From Thamnaconus septentrionalis (Eukaryota > Chordata > Actinopteri > Tetraodontiformes > Monacanthidae), in the NCBI GenBank assembly GCA_009823395.1, contig CM020501.1:17154861-17218860 (forward strand): a stretch of DNA of 64,000 nucleotides. The letters are read 5' to 3'. Shown here piece after piece: positions 38,471 to 52,296 of this stretch; position 1 is the stretch's first letter, and each line of letters starts with the position of its first letter. The position numbers were made by a program, and so were the translations under genes. A model generated the notes under the pieces. The model saw nothing but the letters and a program-made list of their open reading frames with translations, did no database searches and was not told the DNA's origin.

Positions 38471-40177
38471 CGCCGCTCTCATCCATCACGGCCGTGTTTG
38501 TGCGTCCACAGGCGCGGCACGTGCGCTCGCTTTATCGCGCCTGCTCAGTCTTAAAGAATTCATGAGGCGAGGTTGCAAATGATCCCCCGAGTGGGGGTGG
38601 GGGGGTTTGTAGGGTGTTCACGCAAAGCACAACAGCGAGGAGGGGCTGGCGTGATAAGCCCCCGGAGGTGATGGGGTTGATTGTTACCACGGAGATGCGT
38701 GTTGGGAGTGTGTCTAGCGTCGCCGTGGCGATGTGTCCAAAATGCATGAGGAGCCCAACAGCTGCTTGGAAGTCGAGAGGCCTGGTGACCATCAATTCAT
38801 GTACATGAATAAAGGTACATACAGGAAGGTCCGTTATTAACTCCGCTGCCTTCGCGCTCATCTGCCATGTGCTCTTTAACTTGGTATAGTAGGAGCGATA
38901 GTCTGCTTTTTTTTTTAGTTTAGTTCAGCTGTAGTCATCCATGATCCAGATGATGTTCAAAAATCAGTTGGGAGAGAGGACAGGAAGTGAGGAACGAGCC
39001 TTGCCTTTCACAAAGTGGTGCACCAGTCCGCCCAAGTGTCCTGACTTCATGTTCGATGGAAACATGAGCTGCTCAGCGAACACAGTGGAAGTGAACGGTG
39101 CAATTCCCCCTCCCTCAAAACTCATCAAACACACAATCCAACAACTCCATAAAAAGCTCTTGTGAACAAGTTGTTGGCCTGCACATTCAACCTCTCCCTG
39201 AATTATTGAGGTACAATTATGTAAAATTATGACACATGAATCAAATACTGAAACAACCTTCTTGGGTCAACCACCTGGATGATTGACACAGTGCTGCAGT
39301 CACTTCTTCAGCTTTATTGCTCAGATAAGGTTCTGGGTTCTTGGTTTGTAAAGAGATCATCATCGCTCTTCCACCACAAAGTCTAAAGTTCTCAACAGAC
39401 GTATTGTTTTGATGGTGGTAGTAGTGGCACGAAACATGCAATTTAGAAATCACTCCTATGTTACATTAACATTTCATAGCCTGGTGAATGTGCTAGTCAA
39501 TTTAGGGCAAGACTGAGGAGGACATCCTTCTTACACCATCATTTCTGACAGCCAGGAAGCGCTGCTTCAAAAAAACTGCTGACTTCTTCTTCTTTTTCTT
39601 TTTTTTTTGCTGCACCATACAAAATATGCCCCATTTTGTGATGCAACATTGTGAAATAACTGACACTAAGAACAGAGAGAGCCAACGATTAATCTGTCTG
39701 AGCACTGCAGTCACAAAGTGGGTTGACTTGAAGGTTCTTTGAGGACAAAATGGGAGGATTTTCCCATGTGATGTTTTTCAGTGAGGGGACCCTCCTGTCG
39801 TCTCACTCTGCACTGAGCCATGTGTCACAGAGCAGGAGGGTGATACCTGACGGTGCACTCCACCGCTTGACTCCCTGCTCGTTAGAAGCTCACTGCTCAC
39901 AGCCCTCGTTTTCACTTCCTTCCAGCTTGTGGAGTTTATTCTTAACCTGCACAACTTCATGCTAAACCTTTCCTCAGACAGACAAACATGTGATCTTCAT
40001 GAGCAGAAAGGCTTTTAATTAATATGCAACAAAAAATGTCATTGATGCTAATCTTGTATATTAAAAGATGAAGGGCTGATATTGGGAAGCAAGCAGAGTT
40101 TGCAGTGCAGAGAATGCTAACATGTCGAAGGAGAACTCACACCGTGGGTCATGACTAATTGCTGGTACAGAGTAAAT

Positions 40178-40410
40178 ACAGGGCCAGTATCACCGATACC
40201 GAGACCACTGATACTTTTCACTTACAGAAACCACTTCAGAGCAGTCACTCCAGACTGCGTTCCACTCTTTTTGTCCGCCAAAATCACAAGTGCATCAGTC
40301 GTTAGCAGTACATGTCTCTTACTGAGTTTCTTGATTTTTTGATAATAAAACTGCCTTCCAGCTCTGAAAAAAACGTGTAGTACAGCGACCTGTACAGGCC
40401 AGTCCATTAA
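40178..40410 (+). mobile_element. Probable fish DNA-transposon fragment
   Basis: CCAGTATCACCGATACCGAG ... CACTGATACTTTTCA followed by TTTTTGTCCGCCAAAATCAC and AGTACATGTCTCTTACTG resembles a widespread fish repeat whose ends carry GTATCGG/CCGATAC strings. No transposase is present. Assigned from memory of the pattern only. Confidence 0.4.
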
Positions 40411-41993
40411 GCAGCAGCCAAACTCGTTGACACATCATGAATTTCTTTGAAGTCCAGCCTAAAACAGTTACTTGCTACCTCCATCACAACGAAAGGGGGC
40501 CTTAAAGAGAGTGAAAGTGTTTTCTTTTGGATGTCCACAAGATGGATGAATATGGCTTCACTGTTAAAACCGTGGTTTTTACGGCTGACAGAATATTTTC
40601 TGCACTCAGTCTGAGACTGGAAGTAAAGTTGTGCCCTTTTTTCTCTCAAGCCCGCCTCAGGACAGGAGTCACATCAATCAACTGGAGAGAGCATGAGGGA
40701 TGCTGAATGTGTAATTTCTCAAAATCCTACTTCCAGCCCATCACCGTGCTGAGTGCCACAGGCACAAGCCCTAGCCTGAATCAGCACTGAATCAGCACCT
40801 GAGTAACGTTAGACAGTTCAGGGGAGGGCCATCACTGCCTCTGGCCTCGGGTAAAATTCATTCAGGAGAGTCGCTCATCGCTTCAGGAGATGATCTGAGT
40901 CCAGCAATGTGCAGCAGATTACCACTGAGCTTTCAATGAATTCCACATAATGTAATACATGCATAACAGAGAACCATCAGAATTTTGAAACGTCCTGTAA
41001 TGGAATGTTTACATTGCACTGACTGGTAGAATTAATAGAGTTTTCAGGACACACTCAGGTGTTTTTTCCACATTTTTTATGAGGGAAGCAACTTTAATAA
41101 TTCATCCTATGAAATAACAAACTAAAACATTTGCATGGCTATGATAGTGTAATCCTGAGCTTGCAAAGAGCACCAGCGCCTGCTTTACCTGCTTCCAGCC
41201 TCTCACACAAAAAATAATATTCACTGTTAAAACCTAATAGGTGCCTGTTACAACCCTATTGCCACAAAGCATGAGATGTGATCCATATCCAACATGTATG
41301 TACGTGATTCTTGATAGGCCGGGTGCCCGAGTGCGTTCATGCAAGGTTGTGTGGCGATGCCGTGCGCTATTCACACACACGTATCGGCCCAGAACGTTCA
41401 CACTTTACAGTCTCAACGTTGTGCTGGTGACGAAGTGAAACATCTTTGTAACCGAGTGTTGTGTTTATCAATTTAGTGAGTGTTTTTGTTATTTTTACAC
41501 ATGCATCGACCTTAACATAATTATGACTAATATGTAGCCAATGTAGGTATCAGTGATGTGTAGATATTGAGTCTGTTGTCTGTTAACACATTCACTGATG
41601 CGTCCCTGCTACTCCTAGGGCTATAGCTAAAGAGACCAGGCATGTCACTATTGTACCACTGCTATTCTGACTGCTCCTGTATAAATATGTCAATTTAATG
41701 GCTTTATTGGCTGCTCTGACATGTTGGGATTTTGTTTTTGTTTTTTTAGTTTTTTCAGCAGCCCGTTTTCCCTCCCTGTTATGAGGCTGAGCTGTGACTG
41801 AAAAAATCAGTCTGTTGCTGCGGGAGTTGGTGGAGCTTGACAAATGACTCAAAACCCCCAAACTCTTCAGTGAGCGACTCATATAGAGTACTCAAGTCAG
41901 TAAAAGAATGTAGTTTCCTGGTACAATTCCAGACTCACTGTTCATGATTCTTTTAAAAAGCTGCACTTTTCAAGTTTCCAAGCAGAACTTTTT

Positions 41994-42037
41994 CTCTTCT
42001 TCTTCTTCTTCTTCGTCTTCGTCTTCGTCTTCTTCTT
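41994..42037 (+). repeat. (CTT)/(CGT)n triplet array
   Basis: CTT units with three regularly placed CGTCTT variants. Confidence 0.85.
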
Positions 42038-42126
42038 TGGTGCTATAAAAACATTCTGTGGGCCATTTTAAATGAGGAATTATTTTTTTCTAAGACACTG
42101 AAAGATTGAATATTGCTTTTTGGCAT

Positions 42127-42290
42127 GTTTATTTATTGTTTTTTTATTATGTATTTGTTTTGTTTGATTTATTCATGTTGCTTTGTTAAGTTTTTATTTA
42201 TTTTTTTTGCTTGTGCTTGTTTGTTTATTGTTTTTTATTATGTATTTGTTCTATGTATTTATTTATTTTGCTTTGTTTATTTTTTCAAAA
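42127..42290 (+). repeat. Imperfect tandem duplication in T/A-rich DNA
   Basis: GTTTATTTATTGTTTTTTTA then TTATGTATTTGTT (from 42127) recurs as GTTTGTTTATTGTTTTTTA then TTATGTATTTGTT (from 42219), about 92 bases apart. Both are followed by TTTGCTTTGTT-like sequence. Frames here encode only Phe/Leu/Tyr/Cys-rich low-complexity peptide. Confidence 0.7.
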
Positions 42291-42359
42291 CTTTATGTCG
42301 CTGTTAAAAAGTGCTTTTTTTTCGGTATCTTTCTGTAAATAAAATGTGGTTGTAAAAAT

Positions 42360-42391
42360 CTTCTTCTTCTTCTTCTTCTTCTTCTTCTTCC
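42360..42391 (+). repeat. (CTT)10 triplet repeat
   Basis: A pure CTT run about 320 bases after the CTT/CGT array at 41994. Confidence 0.95.
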
Positions 42392-42741
42392 CTTATTTTG
42401 CCATCAGTTACCAGCTCAGAGAAGCTGCTCTTTTTTTGCCATATTCCATTAAGCCTGGAGGTGATGTGAGCCCAACCAAGAATGGCTCAAGTGGCCACCT
42501 AAGCAAATCACCTCATTTGTCAACGGCCGCTCGGCTGCGTGATGGGATCTGTGAATCCGCTGTGTGATCTGGCGGATTTCCACATATAAGTAAGCGCGGG
42601 ATCAGCCGGCCGACGGTCTGGGAGCAAATGTGATTCCGAGGGCCGGCCGATAAACAGTCACACTTCCTGTTTGCCTCCTGCTTCATAATCTTTTCCACTC
42701 AACACATTTACATTGATCGTCTCACATCGTGTCTGGTGAGT

Positions 42742-42742
<1 letters not shown>

Positions 42743-42780
<38 letters not shown>
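42743..42780 (+). repeat. (CA)n microsatellite
   Basis: About sixteen CA units with one AAAC interruption near the end. Confidence 0.93.
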
Positions 42781-42781
<1 letters not shown>

Positions 42782-43089
42782 GACAGTCTAGCTTAAAGGT
42801 TTTTTTCTTAACACAAATGTTTCAGAGGAGAGGAGAGGAGAGCTCATTGTTATTGTTGTTTAACCAGCATGCACTTCACCTCCGCACGTGCAACCACCCC
42901 CACCCCCCACCTCCAGCCCCCACCTGCCCCCCGCCGTGTCGCAGCACCCGGAGCCGTCTGTCCGTCTGGTTGCTTTCACACCGTGGAAGGGACACTTGCA
43001 GAGGAGGCGCTAATGTCCCGTGTCACTCTTGGCGCTTCTCCACGGGAACGAGAGGCGCAAAGTGAGAGAACACCACGTTCCACACAAAG

Positions 43090-43091
<2 letters not shown>

Positions 43092-43149
<58 letters not shown>
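43092..43149 (+). repeat. (GA)29 microsatellite
   Basis: A 58-base uninterrupted polypurine GA tract. Confidence 0.95.
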
Positions 43150-43151
<2 letters not shown>

Positions 43152-45386
43152 CTCTGTTGGGTTCGGCACCAAAGACCCAAGTGGTCCGGAGTCGCTGGCT
43201 GCGAGCACAGCAAAGTGTTTTCGAGCATAACCGCTTTATTTGTGTCTTTTTCTATTGATGCAAAGCTCAGCAGTGCAAGTGTATTTCAACAAATGGCGGC
43301 AATTCCTCCATTCCTGACTGACTGTGATACCAGTGGTGTTGTTCGCCTCTGTGCTCGTGCACCTTCAACCCTCCGCTTCTCCTCACATCAGCCAGATTAA
43401 AAAGCTTTGATGGAAACATTTACCCGGCGCGCTGCTGCTTTTTGTGCACTTTCCTTTTGCGTCCGACGCATTTCGGCTTCAAAATGAGAAAAGGCCACAT
43501 CAGGAAATAAATAGCCTGTGTTTGCTCTGCTTTGCCTTTTAATAGTCGCTCTGTGTTTCAACCCTCGCTCACTGCTCTGGGTGGAGGAACATTATTACGT
43601 CTCTGGCTTGCATCTCACCCACAAGCACCTTGCTGTCTCTCTCACTCCAAGTTATTTTATTATTTTCTTCTCTTACAAGGCTGGCCCTTGGGGACACGAC
43701 TCCAAGTGAATGAGTGATTAAAGGTGAAATTTGCATGCATGAATGTGGCTTGTTCTACCTCTGTGCTCGACTTCTGTACTCTACCGCTGTACTGGCATCA
43801 CATTGGATGGCCTAATCTCAAATCCTGAAAGCAATTTGTTTCATTTTGTTCAAGCGAAATTTATTTTATTTATTTTTTCTCTTTTACATTTGCTAAGCAT
43901 TTTAAGGAAACTCCACTCTTTTTAAGCGTAATATCACTGTGACTGCAGTCTGAAGGGGCCGATAAAAAAGGAGAGACCAATTAGCCCTGGACGAGGAACA
44001 GCCAACAGCCACCAGAAGTTGTTAGACAAGGATTTTCATCTTGTTTGTCAGCTCATCAAAATTCTGACAGCATGGCAAATAGAATTTGTCAGGGCTTTAG
44101 TCCTCAGTTAGGCTGTTGCCGATGCTCCGCGAGTGAGGCCACCATTAGGGAACACAGATGGATGGAAGTCCAGACAGGGCTGACAGGTTTTTTTTGTGTG
44201 TTGTTGTTTTTTTTTTGCGAGAGCTTATTTAGACAGAAATTGCTCTGTGTGGAATGGAGAGGAGCAGAGGCGGACGAGCATTGAAAGCAATCCACACCCT
44301 CTCACACGCACATGGAATGCAATATGCAGTGAAACTACACAGACAGAACATACAAGGCGCCAACTGTCCTCCACTCACGTGGACTTGTTCTGTTACCATC
44401 TCCTGGCTTTAGAAATCCTCAGTGCTTCTCTTTCATCTCCACTACCCGGTCCGCTTGTCTGAATTTAGGCAAAGTGTCTCTATTGGGGTTTTTTTTTGTT
44501 TGTTTTTAGCTTTATCGTTGGTATTCATTCCTGTCTCCCTCAGCTGGGCCTGTGAAATTTCAAAATGTTCTCACCCAGAAGCACCGTCATATTAAATTTT
44601 TATTTGGTTCAGAACTTTGATATTTCCAAAATAAAAAGACATCTGAAAAATTGTGGCATAGCGTCGCAAAGATTGTCTTTGTGGTCGGTCAAATAGAGTG
44701 CAACACACAAAGATGTGTCCCAGATTTTATTGTGGAGTGCTGTAATTTTATAGTGTTTTCTCAAATTGCATATTTAACAAAAGTTTGTTGTTTCAGCCTC
44801 CAGTGCTTCTTTATTTATCGCCGATTTTAGCACAGAATTGCCCTTTGACAAATGGGCCGTAATGCCCAAATAAAATTTCCAGCCGTTGGTCAGAAGCATT
44901 GCAATCAGGAGTAGCTAGCTAGCTTAAAAACGTTAGCAAGCATGATAATGTGACGTGTGCTGCCTGGGGGGAGGGGCGCCTCTGTTGTGCTCTATATTAT
45001 GCCAATCCAACACCAGCTATAATCCGCCAATATGATGCTAGACAGGCTGTTCAATGACATTTTTTTTAAAGGAAATTATTACCTCATACTGTAAAATATA
45101 TTTTTTCCAGACCGTTAAGTGACACCAAAATGTGACACGAATATGAAAGTGCTGCTTTCTATCCGCCCCGCCAGTTAAACAGCACAGTGCCAGTTTGTGT
45201 TCATGCACTCAGAGAGACATGTTTTGATCCATGGAAACATACGGGAAACATTTTAATGGGCCTGCAACAGGAAATCGGGTGGCCTGGGAGACGCGAGAAT
45301 TGTCAATCTAGGATTTTGGATTCAGATCACTGAGGAAAAACGGCCCGGCGGCACAAATACAGCAACAGGAGAGGAATGACAATGAC

Positions 45387-45556
<170 letters not shown>

Positions 45557-46294
45557 GACAGAGGCTTTGTGAGGAAGCAGACCAACCATTTCTCAACCAA
45601 TAAGGATCAAGGAAGCAATAACCTCCCAAATAATCCTCATATCTCAGATCCAGGCCTGTGTGTGTGTGTGTATGTGTGTTTGTGTGTGCATATACTGTTC
45701 TGTTTGTTCAGAGAGTTTTCACGCTTCTTAAACAAACAGCACTTTCTGACAATTAGCATTTAAACTTTAATATTCATCTCACAAGAACATCCCCTCTATG
45801 ATTTTCTTGTTTAATTTGTATAGATTAAAGTGAGATAATCTGATTCAACTTTAATGGCTGGCTGTGTTTGTATTACTGGTCGATGCCAGGAATTAGGCGA
45901 CTTCCCTCTCATATATTCTTCAAAAGTCATATAAAAAGATGATAAAATAATAGGTCGGGATTTACTTATCAAAACAGCATTACAAAGCTATTCATTATCT
46001 GTGGGAGTTTCACCCTTTTCCTGTATTCCTCATAAGAACAGACATCGAATCTAAAAAAAAGTGCTGCTTTTGAAATGCCAGGAAAAAACAACAACAATCT
46101 ATTTGCCTATCCATATCTTGACAGCCCACACGTGTGTTCCCTCTCTCTGTTGTATTCTCAGTGGGGTAAATATCAGTAAACTACAGGCATGAGCCTTTGT
46201 AATCATGGTGTTACATCCACTCAATTAGCTGCTTGGCTGTGCGGCTGCCTTGAGTGTGATCAGAGCTTTGGAGAGCAAGACTGAGACCGGCTGG

Positions 46295-46297
<3 letters not shown>

Positions 46298-46388
<91 letters not shown>
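46298..46388 (+). repeat. (GT)45 microsatellite
   Basis: 91 bases of uninterrupted GT. Confidence 0.97.
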
Positions 46389-46389
<1 letters not shown>

Positions 46390-46734
46390 GGGTAGTTTTG
46401 TGCTATGGCATGCTGCTGTCATGACATGATTGGTGCTCGTGTTCAACCTGCTGCCGTCTGTCAGTCGGCGGTAGATCGTGGTCCTACTTCCTCCTGTCTC
46501 ACCACCAGAAAGAAGGCAATGACGACTTCCTGTTTGTCTGAACAAACTGTGGCTCAGGTGTGCATATTATCAGACTGTAAAGTTGTGTGTGTGTGTGTGG
46601 TGTGGGCACACTGCACGATCTTCATTTCATTATGTGCAGCTGTAATTGGATTTTCCTGCTTTGACGGCGGCAGCGGCTGCTGAATCCCCGAGCAAATCGG
46701 CAAAAAAGGAAGGCTCGATTGTGTTTATTTTCCT

Positions 46735-46736
<2 letters not shown>

Positions 46737-46784
<48 letters not shown>
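46737..46784 (+). repeat. Composite (GT)17(GA)7 microsatellite
   Basis: GT to 46770 then GA, the same order as 45389-45553. Confidence 0.95.
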
Positions 46785-46785
<1 letters not shown>

Positions 46786-46930
46786 TTTCCTTTTTTCTCT
46801 GCATTCGGGTTCACTGACATTAGCGAGGGGTCAGTGTGGATCCAAGGCTGCTGGGTAAATAAAAGCGATCTTTGCCATCTGGTCCCACGAGATCCGGCTG
46901 CCGACAGGCTCTTCACACCCACAGATCAGT

Positions 46931-47480
46931 GTGGTCACTGACACTTTATTAGGTACAGAGTTAAATTGATTTTTGACGTAAATGATGGCAAATCACGCGG
47001 CGGAAGGTCGGCAAAATGACTCACGTAGGCGTGAAGACAGAGGCAGAAGGATTGAAGTGGATTTGGGGAAGACAGTTGTTGGTGCTGGACGGGCTGCAGG
47101 TCTCAGTGTTTCACCATTGATCTACTGGCATTTTCACCACAACCATCTATTGGTTTTACTGAGAACTAGCGCTGCGCCTGCAGTAGGTGTACAAACATAA
47201 ACTTACAATGAAGAAGAAAGATGGAAACGCAACCCGCTACAAAGGTTGTCTCCATAGCACAACGCAAAGTCATGATAGTGAAGTTCAGCTTTGGCTACTT
47301 TATCTTACCTGACTTGTCTAAGTTATTGCCTCAAACACACACACACACATCTGTTGCCGTCACTGGTTAGAGTAACCATTGGTTACAGCCTTTGACTGCA
47401 GAACAGCGTGTCCGAGGACGCAACAACCGTCCAGCCTTGAAGCAGTTCTTATGTAAACTCACCAGCCACTTTATTAGGGA
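46931..47480 (+). mobile_element. Tc1-like transposon relic (inactivated transposase remnant)
   Basis: The left terminus CACTTTATTAGGTAC (46942-46956) is the signature end of a fish Tc1-like family. Reading right, 47071-47160 encodes a degraded part of the helix-turn-helix DNA-binding region (VVGAGRAAGLSVS, followed by a frame break near 47120). 47355-47445 resembles the following stretch of the same transposase gene (CGTGTCCGAGGACGCAACAA...CCTTGAAGCAG). A second terminus CTCACCAGCCACTTTATTAGG at 47459-47478 is in the same orientation as the first, not inverted. The catalytic DDE domain is absent. Non-functional. Confidence 0.65.
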
Positions 47481-50400
47481 GCCGTTGAAATTGGATCTAG
47501 ATGATCATTTGGTCTCTGGGAAACAGTGCAGCACTACACAGGAAGTCTGGCCGTTGCAGTGCCATTATAATCACCAAGAAAGAGAAGAAGCTCATTCAGA
47601 AGAAGAGTTGAGGGAGAATTTTTAAACCTATTTGGAAACATAACAACATTTAAAAAAAAAAAAAAAAGAAAATACAGCTTTGGAGAGGTGGCTTGGCAGC
47701 TGCATTGAAACACCACGAGGCTCAGAATGAAGGAGAGCCGACTGCAACTTCATCCACAGTCATAAATCTCTCCGCCAGCCCAACACAGTACAGAAAAGAC
47801 TGGTGTGTCATTGAAAAGTTTTGCCTCTGTTCTCGGTCAGAGTGTTTTAAGCCACGTCACCTTCACCCATCAATCACAGCTGCAGGTTTTCATTTGCCTC
47901 GCGTCGCTCCCGTTGGGAGATACTGAGGTCACACACTTCACATTCTGCTCACTATCTACTGCTCATCACCTCCGGCTAGAGTTAGACGCCAGCCAGCTGT
48001 TTGACTAATTTTATTTAATTGTTGTTTGTGTAATTATGTTTGTTTTAAACGGGTTGACAAATCAAGCTAACGCTTCAGGCGGCACCTTTTTTCAATTAAA
48101 AAAAAAATAAAGATAGAAGGAGAAAGAACAGATGAATGGTAAAAAGAAAAATGGCTAATGAAGTCAAGCCTATAGATACTGTTGACGTTGGAGATCTTTC
48201 CTTTTTGATCATCATTTTTTGCACAAGAAACAAATGATGAATATTCTGGGAATTATATGCTGCAAAATGATCGTAAAAAAAAAAAACCTAACAAAATCTT
48301 AGGAAACCAATAATCACAAATCATAAAAGAAAAATGGCAGCTCCTGCACAGTAGAGATAACGATTTTCAATCTTGCGAATCAATCGCATGATTCAGAGCA
48401 CAATTTTCACTCGTGTCGGAAGGCTGTTTGGAACGTGTGTGTCAGAGCGTGTGAACGCCAGACTGCGTGAGCCAGATCTTCAGTTGGAATGATTTTAATT
48501 AAAATGACAAAGTGTGCAAGTAAGCGCGGCTAATGAAACATGAGTCACGGCTAGCGTGTTCAAATATAACACGGTTAACCTTGCTCTGTTTTTTTTACGT
48601 TTCAAAGTACACAACCGATCAAGCACACCCGCCTCCCTTTTCTCTTGCACATTCTCTCTCATCTCTTGACAGAAGACGTGAAAACCTGACAGACTGAAAG
48701 CAGACTGATGACTGAGCTGACCAAATAAAGAGAGATGGGATGGGAATCTTGACGAAACGCTTGGCAAAACAGCTAGCCCTCTCCACAATTTATTTACAAT
48801 CTTTTATTTAATCAAAAAGCTACTTGCTGCTGCTATTTTTGCGATACCTGCTAAGAGAACACTCATCATGGCTCGTTCTGCAACCTCTATAATTTAAGTG
48901 TAAAACTTCAAAAACATTGCCTGATGTTGTTTCAAGTCCAGTTCTGGCTGCTAGAAAACAACTGAGGCTTATATGCCTGAACGGGGAGATCCGGAAGAGA
49001 GCCAGAGGTGTCGGTCTGTGAGGGTTAAATTCCTGTTAATCAGCGTTTACCCAGCGGATCTCCATAATGCCGATTAAAAAAAACTCCTCCAAAGCTGAAG
49101 GGATGAGGCCATTTCCTGTAAAACGTGAACTCCAGTTCATAAACTAATGACTTAAACTCCGTGCAAAATGCTTTACAGTTGGCTTTGGTGCTCATTAAAA
49201 GCGGTCCAGATCCGACTTGATGCCTCGTTCAGCTCCCCTTACTGCGAGCTCAGCCTAATAAAATCCAAAGAATGGAAACTGCTGTAGGGTGCAGGAGAAA
49301 TCCTCCCGAAAGAGACGCAGCCCGCAGAAAATCCCTCTGACTCAGGCTGTTTAACAGACACACACACACACAGACACGCACGCACACGCATGCATAAACC
49401 CACACACTCTGATCATCTGTTCGTCTGCAGTGGAAAACGATAAACATCGTCGGACAAATCACAGACTGAGATGTCACAGAGACTGTGTTCAGGTGTGCAG
49501 CCGGCTTTAAAGAGCAGAATGAAGTGTTTTCATTCTACTCAGAGGAGATCATAGTGTTTTTTCCCACCTTCTCACATAAAAAAAGTGTTTCCAGCGAAAC
49601 TGACATAAAAGCAAGGTCAGCTGTAAACAGAGAAAAACACAGGTATCTATTCAAACACACACACGGAGATAAAAACCCAGCTGAGCCTTCAGAGCTGAGG
49701 TGATGTCTCGCCCTCCAGACAATGTGCACCAGGGGGCAGATGAGTGATGCAATTGGGACACAGATGGAACAGACATGATGCAGACATGAGAAGATAGTGA
49801 AAGGAAGAAAAAACACACGGTGACAAAGATCTCAGTTTCTCTATAAATAGATTTCAAAAGACCAACCTGCTAAAGAACCTCTTCAGGTCGAGAGCTGAAG
49901 GTGCTGTGTAGTTCCAGATGAAGAGACACACAGACTTTCAAAAAGATACTCAGTAATGAACTGATGAGAAGGGGCTTAACGATCCTGTACGATCATAAGA
50001 CAAATTTACAAAATCCAGTTTCCTTCACATATACGCGTATTTAACGCCAATCTCCAAAGTCTTGTATGACTTTAGAGATCAATCTGTGTTCTTGCTATGC
50101 ATTAGTAACCTGCAATGTTATTCATTATTTTGATATTATCTCCTATCTATCCATTTATCCATCCATCCTTCTATCTGTTTTGTTGTTGTTTTGTCACGGT
50201 GGCAGAAACCCTCGGCCCAGTCGCTCAGCTCCTCCGTCATTTTCTTTCTATTTCTTTTCATGGGCTCCTCCAGCTCTCTAAACTTGTCTCTCCTTGCTCG
50301 GCCGTTAAAGGTTCCGGCCTTAACAGCCGAGCGCTGGGGCAGCAGAGCCATCAGCAGCGGGATTACGCTGGAGAGCCAGGCATTTAGGCAGAAGGGTGTG

Positions 50401-52296
50401 TGTGTGCCTGTGTTTGTGTTGTGAGTGTTGGTGCGGCGGCGGTGGGGGGACGACGGCTCTCTATCGACCAGGGTGCAGGCAGAGCCGCCGTAAAGCAGCA
50501 GGCTCAGGCGGGTTTATCCGCAGAGGGCGCGATGCAGGTGTGTTTGGATCCAAACTGGGCTGGTTTACTGGACCAGATGACAAGTTTGGCTGGTCAGCAG
50601 TCAGTGCGTATTGGTTATGTTCAGCATTTCTCCTCAATTTTCTTCTGTCTCCAAAGCGGATAGTTGGCCGTCTCCTGGGAAAACCTCCCGGGATTAACGG
50701 GAACGCAGAGAATCACCGGGATCGTGGTACTTGTTGCCGCGTCTGCGAAACAAGAATTAAAGGGAAGATTTAGCAAATTTAGCAAACAAACAAACCAAAC
50801 CAAACCAAAAACAAACAAAAGAGGACCTGCTCTGTAGTTAGTACACACTTGATATTTCTAAAATCAAAGAAGATGATTATTGATGAGGTTAACTTTAACA
50901 CTTCATACACTTTATACAGTACTACTGTACTGTTTTTCTACTTGATACTTAATTTCTCCCATTGCAACTTCTTATTACCATATTTCCTACCTTTGCGCTC
51001 TATTCCTACTCATCCAATTTGAGCTGGAGTTGCAACGATAAGTAATTTCCCTTGTGGATGAATAGAGTAATTCCGATTCTAGTTCTGATCCTGATTCTGA
51101 GGACATGAAAGTGAGTTGGTGTGAGAGATGAAGGATACAGAGGACTTGAGGGTCAGATGGAGGCAGGTTGTGGCCACCTCTGCAGGGAACAGCCCAGAGG
51201 AGGGGAAGAGGTTAGATCTAAAAACATCAATCTGTACTTTCCATCCCATTTTTGTTCCAGTCCACTGCTGTAAGTAAATGTTTTGGCCTCGAACGACGAC
51301 CGCGTCCCGTTCCTGCAACACCTCGTCCGTCCTCCCCTTGCAAGTCGCACTTCACAGATAGTCATTTTCCTGGAGAGTCAATCTGCTGTGCAGATCAGGA
51401 CTCCACACGCTTGTGCACGGCTGTGTGTGTGTGTGTTTGTGTGTGTCTGCTGTGTCACGTCCGCAGCCCTCCCCCTCTGCTGTGCAAAAACCCCCTACCT
51501 GCCTGAAGACCTGCTACTTCAGCCCAACTCTTTTTTCCAGTAAATTACGTGAGCGAGGCAGCGTCGGCTTTTTACAGTAGCTGCATAATCTCTAGAGAGT
51601 CTGGTGGCTTTGATGCAAAGTTTTCAGCACTCGAGCAGCTGAACGAGGATGAATCGGGCTGTTCCTAGACATCATTACTACTGGCTGTCTGAGTCTCTCT
51701 TTATTTCTCTGCTCAAAAGCACAAGTCTGTTGACTGACAAGTGCCTGACGCATCTTTGGAAACGCCGCTGACCCTGACGTTTCGGAGGCGGCCGCGGCTG
51801 CCTCTGTTGAATCAGTCGCAATAGCCGAGCGAGGTGAAGCACGCTCCAGGGAAAAGAGCCTTTTGTGCAATTCTGACTGTGAGGTAAAAAAAAAAATAAG
51901 TAAACCAATGCCCTGCCACATTAATGAAGCAAATTCTTTCAACAGCCGTGTTTTGCAAAAACATTGTGTTCTGTTCCACTGAGGGAGCAACGTCACGGTG
52001 ACACAGCAGACGGAGACAAATTACTTTTGGCTTCATCTCGCTTATTTATCCAGCAAAGTGTTTGGAGACGGGTGGGAATCAGGCAAACAAGCTACACGCT
52101 GTCTGTCAACGTTCGCGTAGGCCGGTCACGTTTGTTATTGCCTGTCACTGCACTGTGCTTGTGCGCCACTGTGCTTCTTGCCAAAGCGCAAAAAAAGTCC
52201 TCAGTGATGTTTGTATGTTCTTCTATTTTTTTTTTGCTGTGTTTTCTTTTTTCTTTTTTCTTCAGGATGGCTATGAGAACCAGCTAAAGGGCGTTG

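Larger units (their letters stand above)
30308..41993. other. Non-coding upstream flank of adra2c, proximal part
   Basis: No supported gene. C+G-richer patches occur at about 30310-30600, 35560-36120, 36900-37030 and 38150-38530. Any of these could be a distal CpG-rich element or an unseen first exon, but none shows a convincing start-plus-donor with coding sequence. The rest is ordinary A+T-leaning intergenic DNA with the repeats listed. Confidence 0.55.

Noticed and set aside
42113..42307. Hydrophobic Phe/Tyr/Cys-rich frame resembling a membrane protein
   Set aside because: Arises from T-rich low-complexity DNA, a false transmembrane signal.
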